64,000 nucleotides of DNA from Alphaproteobacteria bacterium (GCA_026400815.1 JAPLOI010000071.1:110282-174281), one strand, 5' to 3'; positions 16,612-28,893 are shown, counted from the first letter of the stretch. The notes: generated by a model from the sequence alone, not told the origin. A program made the numbers and translations.

Positions 16612-17430
16612 TTAGATGATCGCCGCGCGCACGCGGGCGGACACCCACTCCGAAACGGCGACGGTGCAGAGGATGGCGATGAACATCACCGTCACTTCCG
16701 GCCAGGCGAGGCGGGAGACGGAAGCATTCAACTGCAGGCCGATGCCGCCGGCGCCGACCAGGCCCAGCACCGTCGATTCGCGGATGTTGATGTCCCACCG
16801 ATACACAGAGATGCCGGCGAAGGTGGGCATGATCTGCGGCACGAAGCCGTAGGCGATGCGCTGCGGGCCGCTGGCGCCGGTGGCGGCGATCGCCTCGATC
16901 TGCTTCGGGTCGGTTTCCTCCAGCGCCTCGTACAGCAGCTTGCCGATGAAGCCGATGGAGCGCAGCGCGATGGCGATGATGCCGGCGAGCACGCCCGGGC
17001 CCATCACCGTGACCAGCAGCAGCGCCCAGATCAGCGAGTTGATCGAGCGCGAGGAGACGATGATCAGCAGCGCGATGGGCCGCGCGATGGCCAGGCTGGG
17101 CGTGGTGGTGCGCGCGGCGAGGAAGGCCACGGGAACGCCGAGCACCACGCCGAGCGCGGTGCCCAGCGTGGCCATGTTCAGCGTATCCCATAGCGGCCAC
17201 CACAGTTTTTCCAGCACGGACCAGCGCGGCGGCCACATGCGGCCCAGCAGGTCGCCGGCCTGGGTGGGCGCGTCGTAGACGAACTCCCAGATCGTGTCGG
17301 CGTTCATGATCTCCCAGCACTGCACCACCAGCAGCACGCCAAGGAGCCAGCCGAACCAGCGCAGCAGCACCGCGCGGGGTGTGTAGCGGCGCCAGGCGAG
17401 GTGGCCGGAGGGAAGGGGGATGATGGGCAT
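16612..17430 (-). CDS. phnE: phosphonate-type ABC transporter permease (PhnE family), second copy
   Basis: The 272-residue permease has six or so helices and the PhnE coupling segment EALEETDPKQIEAIAATGA around residue 165, followed by YRWDINIRESTVLGLVGAGGIG. It starts with ATG overlapping the TAA of the upstream permease gene. Two PhnE-like genes in tandem occur in several PhnCDE systems and would form a heterodimeric pore. Substrates in the family include phosphonates, phosphite and phosphate. Confidence 0.87.
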   Translation of the reverse strand: MPIIPLPSGHLAWRRYTPRAVLLRWFGWLLGVLLVVQCWEIMNADTIWEFVYDAPTQAGDLLGRMWPPRWSVLEKLWWPLWDTLNMATLGTALGVVLGVPVAFLAARTTTPSLAIARPIALLIIVSSRSINSLIWALLLVTVMGPGVLAGIIAIALRSIGFIGKLLYEALEETDPKQIEAIAATGASGPQRIAYGFVPQIMPTFAGISVYRWDINIRESTVLGLVGAGGIGLQLNASVSRLAWPEVTVMFIAILCTVAVSEWVSARVRAAII

Positions 17431-18233
17431 TACTGCAGCCGCTTGCGGATGATGCCCGACGAGTATTCGGCGGCCATGACGATGGCGATGATCAGGATCA
17501 GGATCGCGGCCGAGGTGCCGAATTCGTAGCGGTCGAAAGAGGTGTTCAGCGTGGCGCCGATGCCGCCGGCGCCGACAATGCCGATGACGGCACTCTCGCG
17601 AAAGTTGATGTCCAGCCGATACACGGAAAGCCCGATGAAGCGCGGCAGCACCTGTGGCTGCACGGCATAGACCATCATCTGCGGCCAGGAGGCGCCGGTG
17701 GCGCGGATCGCTTCCACCTGCGCCTCGTCGATGTCTTCCAGATCCTCGGCGAGCAGCTTGGCCATGAAGCCGATGGTGGCGAAGGCCAGCGTGACCATGC
17801 CGGCCAGCGGGCCGAAGCCGAACATCTTCACGAACAGGATCGCGACAATGATCTCCGGGAAGGAGCGCGAGGCGGCGATGATGAAGCGGCAGACGAGATA
17901 GACCGGCAGCGGGGCGAGGTTGCGCGCCGCGCCGAGGCCGACCGGCAGGGAGAGCGCCACGCCGAGCACGGTGGAGACCACCGTCATCGTCAGGCTCTCG
18001 ATCATGCCTTCCTGGATCTCGGCCCAGCGTGAGGTGAAGTCCGGGTTGCCGAAGGCGGCGATGAAGGCCCAGCCACGCACCAGGCCCTCGGCCACGCGCC
18101 CCCAGTTCACCTGCAGCGTGCCAAGGGCGAGCGCGAGGTAGAGTGCCACGCCGCCATAGAGGGCGAGGCGCAGCCAGGGGTTGGCGATGAAGGGCGGCGG
18201 GCGCCAGCGCCGGCCAGTGGCCGTTGCGCTCAT
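17430..18233 (-). CDS. phnE: phosphonate-type ABC transporter permease (PhnE family), first copy
   Basis: The 267-residue permease parallels the following gene, with [19 protein letters not shown] as coupling loop and [22 protein letters not shown] near the C-terminus. The start at 18233 overlaps the phnC stop by four bases (ATGA), which is why longer in-frame starts were rejected. It is the third gene of the phnD-phnC-phnE-phnE operon. Confidence 0.87.
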   Translation of the reverse strand: MSATATGRRWRPPPFIANPWLRLALYGGVALYLALALGTLQVNWGRVAEGLVRGWAFIAAFGNPDFTSRWAEIQEGMIESLTMTVVSTVLGVALSLPVGLGAARNLAPLPVYLVCRFIIAASRSFPEIIVAILFVKMFGFGPLAGMVTLAFATIGFMAKLLAEDLEDIDEAQVEAIRATGASWPQMMVYAVQPQVLPRFIGLSVYRLDINFRESAVIGIVGAGGIGATLNTSFDRYEFGTSAAILILIIAIVMAAEYSSGIIRKRLQ

Positions 18234-19081
18234 CGTGCCTCGGCCGCCAGGCGCGTGGCGATGGCGCGGGCCTGGGCCTCGTCTTCCTCGTCCTCCTCGG
18301 TGGGGCGGCTGGCGTTCCAGTCCTCCTCGCCATAGATCGAGGTCAGTGTTTCCGTGCTGAGCGCATCGGGCGGGCCGTCGAACACGATGCGGCCGGCGCG
18401 CAGGCCGACGATGCGCTGCACGAACATCTGCGCCAGCGCCACGTCGTGGATGTTGACGATGGCGGCGAGGTTGCGCTCCGCGCAAAGCTCCACCAGCAGG
18501 CGCATCACCTGGCGGGAGGTCTTGGGGTCCAGGCTGGCGGTGGGCTCGTCGACCAGCAGCAAAGCGGGGTTCTGGATCAGGGCGCGGCAGATGCCCACGC
18601 GCTGGCGCTGGCCGCCTGAGAGCTGGTCCGCCCGCTTGTCGTGCATGCCGCCGAGGCCGCATCGTTCGATCAGGCGGAAGGCCTCATCCACATCGGCCTG
18701 CGGGTAGCGCCGCAGCCAGCTGGCCCAGAATCCGACATAGCCGAGCCGGCCGGAGAGCACGTTCTCCATCACGGTCAGGCGTTCCACCAGGGCGTATTCC
18801 TGGAAGATCATGCCCATGCGGCGCCGTGCCGCGCGCAGCCCGCCACCGCCCAGGCCGGTGACGGAGCTGCCATCCACCACCACCTCCCCGGCGGTGGGTT
18901 CCACCAGGCGATTGACGCAGCGGATCAGCGTGGACTTGCCGGCGCCGGAGGGGCCGATCAGCGCCATCAGCTGGCCGCGCGGCACATCAAGGTCCACGCC
19001 ATCCAGCGCCTTGTCGCCACTGCGATAGGTCTTGGTGAGGCCCCGCACGCGCAGCATGGGAGCGCTGGTGGCTTGGCTCAC
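18230..19081 (-). CDS. phnC: phosphonate-type ABC transporter ATP-binding protein (PhnC family)
   Basis: The 283-residue ATPase has GPSGAGKST near residue 42, signature [15 protein letters not shown] and Walker [14 protein letters not shown], all intact. The acidic C-terminal tail [10 protein letters not shown] is unusual but follows the ATPase core. It is coupled to phnD upstream and to the first phnE downstream by four-base overlaps. It energises import through the paired permeases. Confidence 0.91.
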   Translation of the reverse strand: MSQATSAPMLRVRGLTKTYRSGDKALDGVDLDVPRGQLMALIGPSGAGKSTLIRCVNRLVEPTAGEVVVDGSSVTGLGGGGLRAARRRMGMIFQEYALVERLTVMENVLSGRLGYVGFWASWLRRYPQADVDEAFRLIERCGLGGMHDKRADQLSGGQRQRVGICRALIQNPALLLVDEPTASLDPKTSRQVMRLLVELCAERNLAAIVNIHDVALAQMFVQRIVGLRAGRIVFDGPPDALSTETLTSIYGEEDWNASRPTEEDEEDEAQARAIATRLAAEAR

Positions 19082-20040
19082 TTGCAGGCGTAGGAAACGT
19101 TCATCGCCGCATCGATGTCACGCACCACCTTCCAGTGCTCCTTGTAGGTGATGGGCATGAACTTCTGCTGCGGCGGGTTCGACTTCTCGAACTCCTTCAG
19201 CAGGGCCGTGCCTTCCCAGTTGAAGGTGAAGAACGCCTCGCGCACCTTGGCCGCCAGCTCCGGCTTCAGGTTGTAGGCGTGCCCGTAGCCGGTGGTGGGG
19301 AAGGTCTGGGACTTATAGATCGAGCGCAGCTTGGAGCCGTCCACCGCCTTGCGCTCCACCATGCGCACCATCACCGAATTGGCGATGGCGGCCGCGTCGT
19401 AATCCTTGTTGGCGACGCCAATCACGGAGTTGTCGTGCTTGCCGGAGAAGGCGGACTTGAAGTCCTTGCCGGCCTCCAGGTTGTACTGCGCCTTCAGCAG
19501 GGCAGACGGCGCCTTGAAGCCGGAGTTGGAATTCGGGTCGGTGAAGGCAACCGTGCGGCCCTTCAGGTCCTCGATCTTGCGGATCGGGCCATCGGCCTGC
19601 ACGATGATCTCCATCTCGTAGCCGAACTCGTTGTTCTTGCTGGCCATCATGGCGAAGGGCACGAAGCCGGCGCAGTTCACCGCGATGGGGTTGGAGCCGG
19701 TGTTGAAGCCGGCCACGTGCAGGCGCCCGGCCCGCATCGCCTCGATCTGGGCGGCGTTGGACTGCACGGGGAAGAAGATCACGCGCTTGCCGGTGGTCTT
19801 GGAGAGGTGGGCGAGGAAGTCGTCCCACACCTTGCGATACACCTCGGGGTCTTCCACCGGGGTGTAGGCGAAGATCAGCGTGGCGGGATCGACCCACTGC
19901 TTGGGATCGGCCGGTGCATCGGCCACGAGGTCGCCATCGGCATCGGTGTAGCGGCTGTCCAGCGCCTGGGCGGGGACGGTGCCCCACAGCGCGGCGAGCG
20001 CGGCGACGGCGGCAGTCAGGAAGCGGCGGCGCATGATCAT
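19078..20040 (-). CDS. phnD: phosphate/phosphite/phosphonate ABC transporter substrate-binding protein (PhnD family)
   Basis: The 320-residue precursor begins [20 protein letters not shown], a Sec signal peptide cleaved near AQA. The mature protein carries [20 protein letters not shown] and [20 protein letters not shown], as in PhnD. The segment [15 protein letters not shown] forms part of the ligand loop. It heads a four-gene import operon. No C-P lyase, phosphonatase or phosphite dehydrogenase is nearby, so which phosphorus compound it binds is open. Confidence 0.88.
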   Translation of the reverse strand: MIMRRRFLTAAVAALAALWGTVPAQALDSRYTDADGDLVADAPADPKQWVDPATLIFAYTPVEDPEVYRKVWDDFLAHLSKTTGKRVIFFPVQSNAAQIEAMRAGRLHVAGFNTGSNPIAVNCAGFVPFAMMASKNNEFGYEMEIIVQADGPIRKIEDLKGRTVAFTDPNSNSGFKAPSALLKAQYNLEAGKDFKSAFSGKHDNSVIGVANKDYDAAAIANSVMVRMVERKAVDGSKLRSIYKSQTFPTTGYGHAYNLKPELAAKVREAFFTFNWEGTALLKEFEKSNPPQQKFMPITYKEHWKVVRDIDAAMNVSYACK

Positions 20041-20131
20041 TCTCCCCGGATCGGCGTTTGCACGCCCTGCGCCTCAAATCGCATGCGGGGGCGCGGAGTC
20101 AAGCGCGGCGGGAAAGTTCACCCAAACGCAA

Positions 20132-20157
20132 CACGCCCGGCCTGGGGGCCGGGCGTG
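20132..20157 (-). terminator. 11-bp GC-rich hairpin after the hotdog gene pair
   Basis: CACGCCCGGCC (20132-20142) and GGCCGGGCGTG (20147-20157) are perfect complements with a four-base loop. The structure lies 25 bases beyond the stop of the leftward hotdog gene. The tail TTGCGTTTGG on that strand is only moderately T-rich. Confidence 0.65.
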
Positions 20158-20182
20158 CCTTGGTCGTGCGGAAACGCCGCTC

Positions 20183-20602
20183 TCAGTCGGCGCGGGCGGT
20201 GGCGTTGCCCGTCATCACTTCCTTGCCGTCCTGGTTCACGGTGGAGAGCGTGAGGTCCACCAGCTTCACGCCACCTTCCTCGCGGATGGCGGCCACCGTG
20301 GCGGTGGCATCCAGCGTATCGCCCGGCCACACCTGGTTGGTGAAGCGCACGCCGAACTTGGTCAGGCGGCCATCGCCCACGTAGTTGGTGAGCATCTTGC
20401 CGGTGAGGCCCATGGTGAGCATCCCGTGCGCGAACACGCTGGGGTAGCCGGCCACCTGGGTGGTGTAGACCTCGTCGGTATGCAGCGGGTTGTAGTCGCC
20501 AGAGGTGCCGGCGTACTGCACGATCTGGGTGCGCGAGAGGTTTTCCACCACGCGCTCGGAATGGGTGTCGCCCACCTTCAGGGCGGATGCATTAAGTGCC
20601 AT
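20183..20602 (-). CDS. MaoC-like hotdog dehydratase
   Basis: The 139-residue single hotdog domain has the hydratase-2 motif GDYNPLHTD, giving the catalytic Asp and His of (R)-specific enoyl-CoA/acyl-ACP hydratases. The next segment FAHGMLTMG is also typical. It sits 11 bases downstream of a second hotdog gene that lacks this motif. The two therefore probably form a heterodimer, as in HadAB/HtdXY-type enzymes, adding water to an enoyl thioester in the cytosol. Confidence 0.84.
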   Translation of the reverse strand: MALNASALKVGDTHSERVVENLSRTQIVQYAGTSGDYNPLHTDEVYTTQVAGYPSVFAHGMLTMGLTGKMLTNYVGDGRLTKFGVRFTNQVWPGDTLDATATVAAIREEGGVKLVDLTLSTVNQDGKEVMTGNATARAD

Positions 20603-20613
20603 GTTCGTTCTCC

Positions 20614-21096
20614 TCAGCCCTGGGAAACCGGGCGCTCGGTGGTCACGCCCACGCTGCGGGCGGTGATCACGAGATTGCCGTTCTGGTCGCGGTATTCGGT
20701 GATGCTCTCGCGGAACATCAGCTTGCCGGCGCGCTTGCTCTCCTTTTCGCAGGAGGCACCCGGCTTGGTTTCAACGCTCAGCACGTCGCCCGGGCCGATG
20801 TGGCGGTGGAACTCGAAATGCTGCTCGGCATGCAGCCCGCCGGAGGAGCTGGCCTTGCCTTCCACGCCCGACGCGGTCTTGCCGCTGCCGAACCAGGGCT
20901 GGCCGGGCTTGGGGCGCAGGAAGTAGTCCGGGTTGAACTGCGCCACCGACTGGGCGAACGAAGGCGGGGCGATGATGCCGCCGGCCTCGGTCTTCTTGGC
21001 CGCCTCGGCGTCGTGGTACACGGGGTTGGTGTCGCCGATCGAGCGCGCGAACATCATGATGTGCGATGCCTCGACGGGGAATGTGATCTTGGCCAA
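20614..21096 (-). CDS. FAS1-type/MaoC N-terminal hotdog dehydratase subunit
   Basis: The 160-residue protein resembles the N-terminal hotdog half of double-hotdog hydratases. RSIGDTNPVYHD near residue 20 and GGIIAPPSFAQ around 40 are typical, and EFHRHIGPGDVL forms the central strand. The Asp-His dyad of a fully active hydratase is replaced by a related DTNPVYHD, so it may be structural or determine specificity. It is the first gene of the pair, with a ribosome site of the GGAGGATACCC type before its ATG. Confidence 0.82.
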   Translation of the reverse strand: MAKITFPVEASHIMMFARSIGDTNPVYHDAEAAKKTEAGGIIAPPSFAQSVAQFNPDYFLRPKPGQPWFGSGKTASGVEGKASSSGGLHAEQHFEFHRHIGPGDVLSVETKPGASCEKESKRAGKLMFRESITEYRDQNGNLVITARSVGVTTERPVSQG

Positions 21097-21189
21097 GGGT
21101 ATCCTCCGGTTCTTGCCGCCCTCTGGTGAGGTGTCTAAGGGGGGCGTTGAGCAAGCTTAGCCTTCCCCGCATCGATGACAAGGTTGACC

Positions 21190-22080
21190 ATGGCCGAACC
21201 CACTTTGCCGAAACGCGGGCCGACCTCGCGCACCTTCTTCAGCCAGCGGCTGCGGCTGCACTACGTGGATTGGGGCAACGAGGGCGCGCCGCCGCTGCTG
21301 CTGGTGCATGGCGGGCAGGACCACTGCCGCAACTGGGACTGGGTGGCCGAGGATTTGCGCCACGATTACCACGTGATCTGCCCGGATCTGCGCGGCCACG
21401 GCGACAGCGCCTGGGCGGCGGACGGCAACTACACCATGGCGGGCTACGTGGCGGACCTCGCCCAGCTGATCCACCAGCAGAAGCTGTCGCCGGTGACGAT
21501 CATCGCCCACTCGCTTGGCGGCAATATTTCCCTCCGCTACACCGGCATCTATCCCGAGAACGTGAAGAAGCTGGTGGCGATCGAGGGCCTCGGCCCCTCC
21601 CCGCGCAGCCAGGCAAAGCGCGAGAGCAAGCCGGTGGACGAGCGCATGCGCGACTGGATAGACGAGCGGCGCGCGCTCTCGGCCCGCGTCCCGCGCCGCT
21701 ATCCCTCGATCGAGGAGGCGCTGGCGCGCATGCAGGAGCAGAACAAGCACCTCTCCCCGGCCCAGGCGCGGCACCTGACGGTGCAGGGCGTGAGCCAGAA
21801 CGAGGACGGCACCTATAGCTGGAAGTTCGACAACTACGTGCGCGGCTGGCCGCCGGTGGACATGACCTACCGCGAGGTGGAGCAGCTATGGGAACGCATC
21901 ACCTGCCCCACCCTGCTGGTGTACGGCAAGGAAAGCTGGGCCTCCAACCCGGCCGAGGACGGGCGGATCACGTTCTTCAAGACGGCTCGGGTGGCCTCGT
22001 TCGAGCGGGCGGGCCACTGGGTGCAGCACGACCGGCTGGAGGCGTTCCTGGCCGAGGTGCGGGGGTTCCTGGCGGAGTAG
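21190..22080 (+). CDS. alpha/beta hydrolase
   Basis: The 296-residue product has the alpha/beta fold with oxyanion segment LLVHGGQDH, nucleophile elbow AHSLGGN (catalytic Ser) and C-terminal GHWVQHD (catalytic His). An acidic residue in the VYGKESWASNPAEDG region could complete the triad. The ATG at 21190 follows AAGG by about six bases; one at 21175 in frame is the alternative. The 3' end overlaps the leftward cytochrome b561-like frame by 104 bases. Substrate unknown. Confidence 0.83.
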   Translation: MAEPTLPKRGPTSRTFFSQRLRLHYVDWGNEGAPPLLLVHGGQDHCRNWDWVAEDLRHDYHVICPDLRGHGDSAWAADGNYTMAGYVADLAQLIHQQKLSPVTIIAHSLGGNISLRYTGIYPENVKKLVAIEGLGPSPRSQAKRESKPVDERMRDWIDERRALSARVPRRYPSIEEALARMQEQNKHLSPAQARHLTVQGVSQNEDGTYSWKFDNYVRGWPPVDMTYREVEQLWERITCPTLLVYGKESWASNPAEDGRITFFKTARVASFERAGHWVQHDRLEAFLAEVRGFLAE

Positions 22081-22627
22081 CGCCACGCGCCGGGCCCGCC
22101 GGCGGCAGGAACAGCATGAAGCGCGCCAGCGGCCGGCGGAACAGCAACAGGTAGCCGACATGCGCGCCGACGGTGAGCAGCATCAGGTTGGCCAGAACCT
22201 CATGCGCCTCCTTCAGCGCCTTCTCGGCCACGCTGCGCGGCGGACGGTTGCCGCGGCCCTCATCGGCCATGGCCGGGGCCATGATGGCGTCCGCCGCCAG
22301 TCCCAGGGTGCGGCCGCGGTCCATGGCGATGCCGGTGGCGGTGGCGCCGATCAGCGACAGGGCGATAGCCGCGATCAGCACCCGGCTCACCGCGGGGTGG
22401 GACAGCGCGTTGTCGAAGCGCAACCCTGTGAAGTGCGGGTAGAAGCGCTGCAGCCCCAGCGTGAAGTTGCCGGCGATGCGGCCGGTGAGCGCGGCCAGCA
22501 GGCGCAGCAGCACCACCGCCGCCACGCCGTAGCCGAGCCAGGCATGCACGGCACCCCATTCGCCGGTGATGTAGGCCAGCCCCGCCAGCACGGCCAGGGC
22601 GGCGTGAAGGGCACGAATGAGTTGCAT
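21977..22627 (-). CDS. cytochrome b561/Ni-hydrogenase b-type-like membrane protein
   Basis: The 216-residue product has four predicted transmembrane helices with histidines at intervals suited to heme b ligation: ALHAAL in helix one, VHAWLGYG in helix two, and KEAHEVLAN plus GAHVGYLL in the last two. It probably transfers electrons across the inner membrane. The final 35 residues are proline-rich and are encoded opposite the end of the alpha/beta hydrolase. The start MQLIRALHAAL was preferred to one 33 bases upstream because it begins directly at helix one. Confidence 0.77.
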   Translation of the reverse strand: MQLIRALHAALAVLAGLAYITGEWGAVHAWLGYGVAAVVLLRLLAALTGRIAGNFTLGLQRFYPHFTGLRFDNALSHPAVSRVLIAAIALSLIGATATGIAMDRGRTLGLAADAIMAPAMADEGRGNRPPRSVAEKALKEAHEVLANLMLLTVGAHVGYLLLFRRPLARFMLFLPPAGPARGATPPGTPAPRPGTPPAGRAAPSGPPARTRPPEPS

Positions 22628-22708
22628 GGCGGGAATCCTGAGGGGTGGCCAACGTGGCATGCCGGAACAGGCACCGCCTTGATCCCGCGCAAACCGAATG
22701 CGTGACCC

Positions 22709-23050
22709 TCAGCCCCGGTTGCGCGCCACGCGATGCGCCGCCGCCAGCGCATCCCGCGCCCAGCGCCGCAATGCCTCGGGCTCGTCCAGCAGCGACTCCG
22801 GCGCGGCGCGATAGGCCAGTGCCCTGGTCTCGCCGGCACGGCGATAGGTGAAGGCGGGGGCTTCCTCGGCGTCGTAGGCGGCGCGGTTGCCATCGTCCAC
22901 GCGCAGGAACAGCGTGTCGTGCTTCACCAGCCCGAACATCACGCCATGGCAGAACAGGCCGGTGGAGCCGAACATGCGGCGCAGGGACAGGCCGCCAATC
23001 AGGCCGAGATGCTCGCTCAGCAGCTCGGCAAAGCCGGCGCTGGCAGCCAT
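22709..23050 (-). CDS. TfoX N-terminal domain protein
   Basis: The product has 113 residues with LSLRRMFGSTGLFCHGVMFGLV near the N-terminus, the hallmark of the TfoX/Sxy N-terminal domain. Stand-alone N-domain proteins are common in alphaproteobacteria and have no settled function; a competence role should not be assumed. It follows the aspartate dehydrogenase gene by eight bases and is likely in the same transcript. Confidence 0.82.
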   Translation of the reverse strand: MAASAGFAELLSEHLGLIGGLSLRRMFGSTGLFCHGVMFGLVKHDTLFLRVDDGNRAAYDAEEAPAFTYRRAGETRALAYRAAPESLLDEPEALRRWARDALAAAHRVARNRG

Positions 23051-23057
23051 CGCAGGG

Positions 23058-23861
23058 CTAGCTGCCGATCTTCAGCGTGCTCACCAGGCCGCGCAGGCAG
23101 GCCAGTACCGAGAGCGGCGTGAGCTTGCCGGTGCGCGGGTTGCTCTCGCTCGGCACGTTCTCCACCGTCATGGTCAGGCGCGCGGCGGCGGCTTCCACCT
23201 TGATGGTGTGGATGTTGCGGTCCACGCCCGGATCGGCCCACAGCCGCACCGTGGTGCGTTCCGGCCCGATGCCGGCCAGAGCCAGGGCCGCGGCGACGTT
23301 CACGTTGGCGGGGAAACCGGCGGCGGCATCGTAGGCATTGCCCTCGAAGATCACCGTCGGCGTGTTGAAGCCGCTGGGGTCGATGTTGTGCTTCACGAGG
23401 TAGGGCGCGCCGGCCCAGCCGCGCGGGTGCTTGCGGCTTTCAATGGTGACGGAGGAGACCTCCCCCTCCGCCGCCGCGCGCACGGCATCCAGCCCCAGCA
23501 GGGCGCCGGTGGGCACCACGATTCGCGCGCCGTGCTGTTTCGCCAGTTCCACCAGGTGCATGCGCGGCAGCAGCGCGCCGACGGAGCTGGGAATGAAGAT
23601 GCGCCCCGCGGTCAGCGCCGGCACCGCGATCGCCTCGAACACCGAAGCCGGGGCGGCTTCCACCACGATATCGGCGCGGGCCAACTCGACCAACTCCACC
23701 ACCTCCGGCGGGTGGGCGAAGCCGGCGAGGTTCGCACGGGCCTTGTCCTTGTCTCGCGCGCTGACGGCGACGAGCTTCAGCCCGTCGATCCCCTGATCGA
23801 GGGACTTGGCGAGGGCGAGGCCGATGGCCCCCAGCCCGCCGATGGCGACAGTGAGGGTCAT
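23058..23861 (-). CDS. L-aspartate dehydrogenase family protein
   Basis: The 267-residue product starts with the Rossmann motif AIGGLGAIGLAL. It contains VPTGALLGLDAV, FPANVNVAAALALAGIG and GVDRNIHTIKVEA, conserved in NadX-type aspartate dehydrogenases. These oxidise L-aspartate to iminoaspartate, feeding NAD synthesis or nitrogen metabolism. No nadA or nadC is adjacent. The gene lies 25 bases downstream of tRNA-His on the same strand and could be reached by the same transcript. Confidence 0.85.
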   Translation of the reverse strand: MTLTVAIGGLGAIGLALAKSLDQGIDGLKLVAVSARDKDKARANLAGFAHPPEVVELVELARADIVVEAAPASVFEAIAVPALTAGRIFIPSSVGALLPRMHLVELAKQHGARIVVPTGALLGLDAVRAAAEGEVSSVTIESRKHPRGWAGAPYLVKHNIDPSGFNTPTVIFEGNAYDAAAGFPANVNVAAALALAGIGPERTTVRLWADPGVDRNIHTIKVEAAAARLTMTVENVPSESNPRTGKLTPLSVLACLRGLVSTLKIGS

Positions 23862-23886
23862 GCTGCGTGTCCTGCGAGAGAAAAAC

Positions 23887-23963
23887 TGGGGCGAACGACG
23901 GGGCTCGAACCCGCGACATCCAAGACCACAACCTGGCGCTCTACCAGCTGAGCTACGTCCGCC
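23887..23963 (-). tRNA. tRNA-His (GTG)
   Basis: Folded on the minus strand this is a full cloverleaf: acceptor GCGGACG/CGTTCGC with the extra G-1 opposite C73, D-arm GCTC/GAGC, anticodon stem CCAGG/CTTGG with loop TTGTGGT, T-arm GCGGG-TTCGAGC-CCCGT. An encoded CCA lies at 23887-23889. The GTG anticodon and G-1:C73 pair identify histidine. Confidence 0.97.
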
Positions 23964-23999
23964 ATCGAGGGGAGACCCCCGAATTCCAGAGCGCGGCGT

Positions 24000-25900
<1,901 letters not shown>

Positions 25901-25970
25901 CGACGCAGGAACCGATTCCGCTTTCAACCCGGCGCCCGCCAAGCTACGAGGCGCACCACGTTTGACTATT

Positions 25971-26039
25971 CCGCGGGCCTCCGCCCGGCCCGCGGGCGAC
26001 GAACAACCCGGCCGCCCCGCCGCACAGGCAGGGCGGGGC
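25971..26039 (+). other. two GC-rich hairpins in the glnB-glnA intergenic region
   Basis: CCGCGGGCC (25971-25979) pairs with GGCCCGCGG (25987-25995), and GCCCCGCC (26014-26021) pairs with GGCGGGGC (26032-26039). Both are perfect and lie between the glnB stop and the glnA ribosome site. They could partially terminate or stabilise the transcript and set a different dose for the two proteins. No T-tract follows either. Confidence 0.5.
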
Positions 26040-26064
26040 CACCAACAGGGAAAGAAGGACGACG

Positions 26065-27504
<1,440 letters not shown>

Positions 27505-27530
27505 GCCTTCGGGCACGGACGACCGGAACG

Positions 27531-27559
27531 CCCCGCGGCAGCAATGCCGCGGGGTTTTT
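27531..27559 (+). terminator. intrinsic terminator of glnB-glnA
   Basis: CCCCGCGGCA (27531-27540) and TGCCGCGGGG (27545-27554) form a perfect ten-pair stem with loop GCAA, followed by TTTTT. It lies 27 bases after the glnA TGA. Confidence 0.93.
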
Positions 27560-27563
27560 CGTC

Positions 27564-28196
27564 TCAGCCGCCGGCCACCGGCACCGCCACCTCGTTGCGG
27601 CGCAGCCACGGCAGCGTCCAGGGCGGATCGTAGAACCAGGCCACCGGCTCGCCACGCGGCACCCAGGCCGTGCCGGCCAGCCCGCGCAGCAGCTCGGCTT
27701 GGCGGGCCGCCACCGCTTCCGCACCGCGGTCGCCGGTGAAGCGCAGCACGGCCATGGTCTCGCCGGGCACCTCCACCAGCCGCACCGCGGGGTCGTTCGG
27801 CACCGGCAGCGTGGCCAGGGTCCATTGGGCCGGCATGAAGAACCGCACTGTCCAGCTTCCGGGCCCCGCGGCGGACTGTGCCACCGGCGCGGTCATCGCG
27901 ATGCGCTCGCTGGTCGCCGCCTGCGAAACGGGGGCTGTCATGGCGATCTTCGCGGCCGCGCGGTTGCCGCCGAAGATGTAGCCGGCCACGCGGCGGAAAC
28001 CGTCGTTGCGCGTCGTCTCGGCATCGCCTTCCAGGTCGGTCTCGGCGGCGATCCGCGGCGCGTAGCGGCGGATTTCGGCCACCCCGGCCCGGCCCAGCAC
28101 ATCGAAGACCGGCTCTTCCGTGCCCCGGCGGTCACCCACCACGGAGCAGGCAGCGACGGCCAAACCGGCAGCAAGGGCAGCAAATCGGGCGAGCAT
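27564..28196 (-). CDS. SOUL heme-binding family lipoprotein
   Basis: The 210-residue precursor has an N-terminal signal with lipobox GLAVAACS, so it is probably a membrane-anchored lipoprotein. The rest matches the SOUL/HBP pattern: VFDVLGRAGVAEIRRYAPRIAAET, GFRRVAGYIFGGN, two repeats of IAMTAPV and RFFMPAQWTLATLPVPND. Bacterial SOUL proteins have uncertain function; heme binding is known for eukaryotic relatives. The gene is convergent with glnA and ends just beyond the glnA terminator. Confidence 0.87.
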   Translation of the reverse strand: MLARFAALAAGLAVAACSVVGDRRGTEEPVFDVLGRAGVAEIRRYAPRIAAETDLEGDAETTRNDGFRRVAGYIFGGNRAAAKIAMTAPVSQAATSERIAMTAPVAQSAAGPGSWTVRFFMPAQWTLATLPVPNDPAVRLVEVPGETMAVLRFTGDRGAEAVAARQAELLRGLAGTAWVPRGEPVAWFYDPPWTLPWLRRNEVAVPVAGG

Positions 28197-28268
28197 CTCG
28201 GTATCCCATCATCCAGCGGCGGCACCGGATATGGGTTGGGGGGTGCGGCTTGGCCATGGCACCGCCGA

Positions 28269-28838
28269 TCACCGCGGCGGCATCCACACCGTGTCCTCGG
28301 TCCAGCCGAGTTCGGCGAACTCCGCTTCGCGCAGCGGTGCTTCGGCGATGGAATAGAACTCGTCCAGCTGCGGCGGCTTTACGTCGGTGCCAGACAGCAT
28401 CCCGTGCGCGTGGCCGCGATGGTGGATCTGGTGCAGGAACAGGTGCAGCAGCAGCCGGTCGCGCCGCTCCGCCTGGAAGCGCGTGCCGCGATGCACGCGC
28501 ACTTCGGTGGCCAGGGCAGAGTCGTCCAGCCCGTCGCGATGGGCGATCAGGCGGCCATCCACCGCCGCCTGCGCCGCTTGCAGCGCCGCGACCGTGGCGC
28601 AGGGCTCCTGGTCCTGCCACGCGGCAGGGCCAAGGGAGCCACCCTCCAGCGCATCGACGTAGAAGTGGTCGATGATCAGGATATGGTTCAGCGTCTTGCG
28701 CAGGCTGGGGAAGAAGCCGGTGCGCGGTGCCTCGAACGCCGCCTGGTCCAACTGCGCCACCGCCGCCAGCAGGCGATGGTTGCACCAGGCGTTGTTGCGC
28801 GCCATGGCGCGAAAGGTGCCGGCGAGGGTGGGAAGCAT
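28269..28838 (-). CDS. DinB-family metal-binding protein
   Basis: The 189-residue four-helix protein has the DinB/YfiT histidine triad: TLNHILIIDHFY near residue 50 and LFLHQIHHRGHAHGML near 135. DinB-like proteins include thiol transferases and uncharacterised stress-induced proteins. ATG 28838 follows GGAG by eight bases, but that site and the start codon lie in a perfect 14-bp hairpin, so translation may be restrained. ATG 28805 in frame lacks a ribosome site. The upstream gene on the same strand encodes a DUF1127 protein. Confidence 0.82.
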   Translation of the reverse strand: MLPTLAGTFRAMARNNAWCNHRLLAAVAQLDQAAFEAPRTGFFPSLRKTLNHILIIDHFYVDALEGGSLGPAAWQDQEPCATVAALQAAQAAVDGRLIAHRDGLDDSALATEVRVHRGTRFQAERRDRLLLHLFLHQIHHRGHAHGMLSGTDVKPPQLDEFYSIAEAPLREAEFAELGWTEDTVWMPPR

Positions 28839-28868
28839 CGGCGCATCTCCGCTGGATGCGCCGATGCT
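28834..28868 (-). promoter_or_regulatory. 14-bp hairpin overlapping the DinB-family start codon
   Basis: AGCATCGGCGCATC (28834-28847 on plus) and GATGCGCCGATGCT (28855-28868) are perfect inverted repeats with a seven-base loop. On the mRNA the ribosome site GGAG straddles loop and stem (28847-28850) and the AUG (28836-28838) lies inside the 3' arm. It begins 26 bases after the DUF1127 stop, so it could also serve as that gene's 3'-end structure. Confidence 0.6.
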
Positions 28869-28893
28869 GCCACGGCGACGGCAGCCGCAGAAG

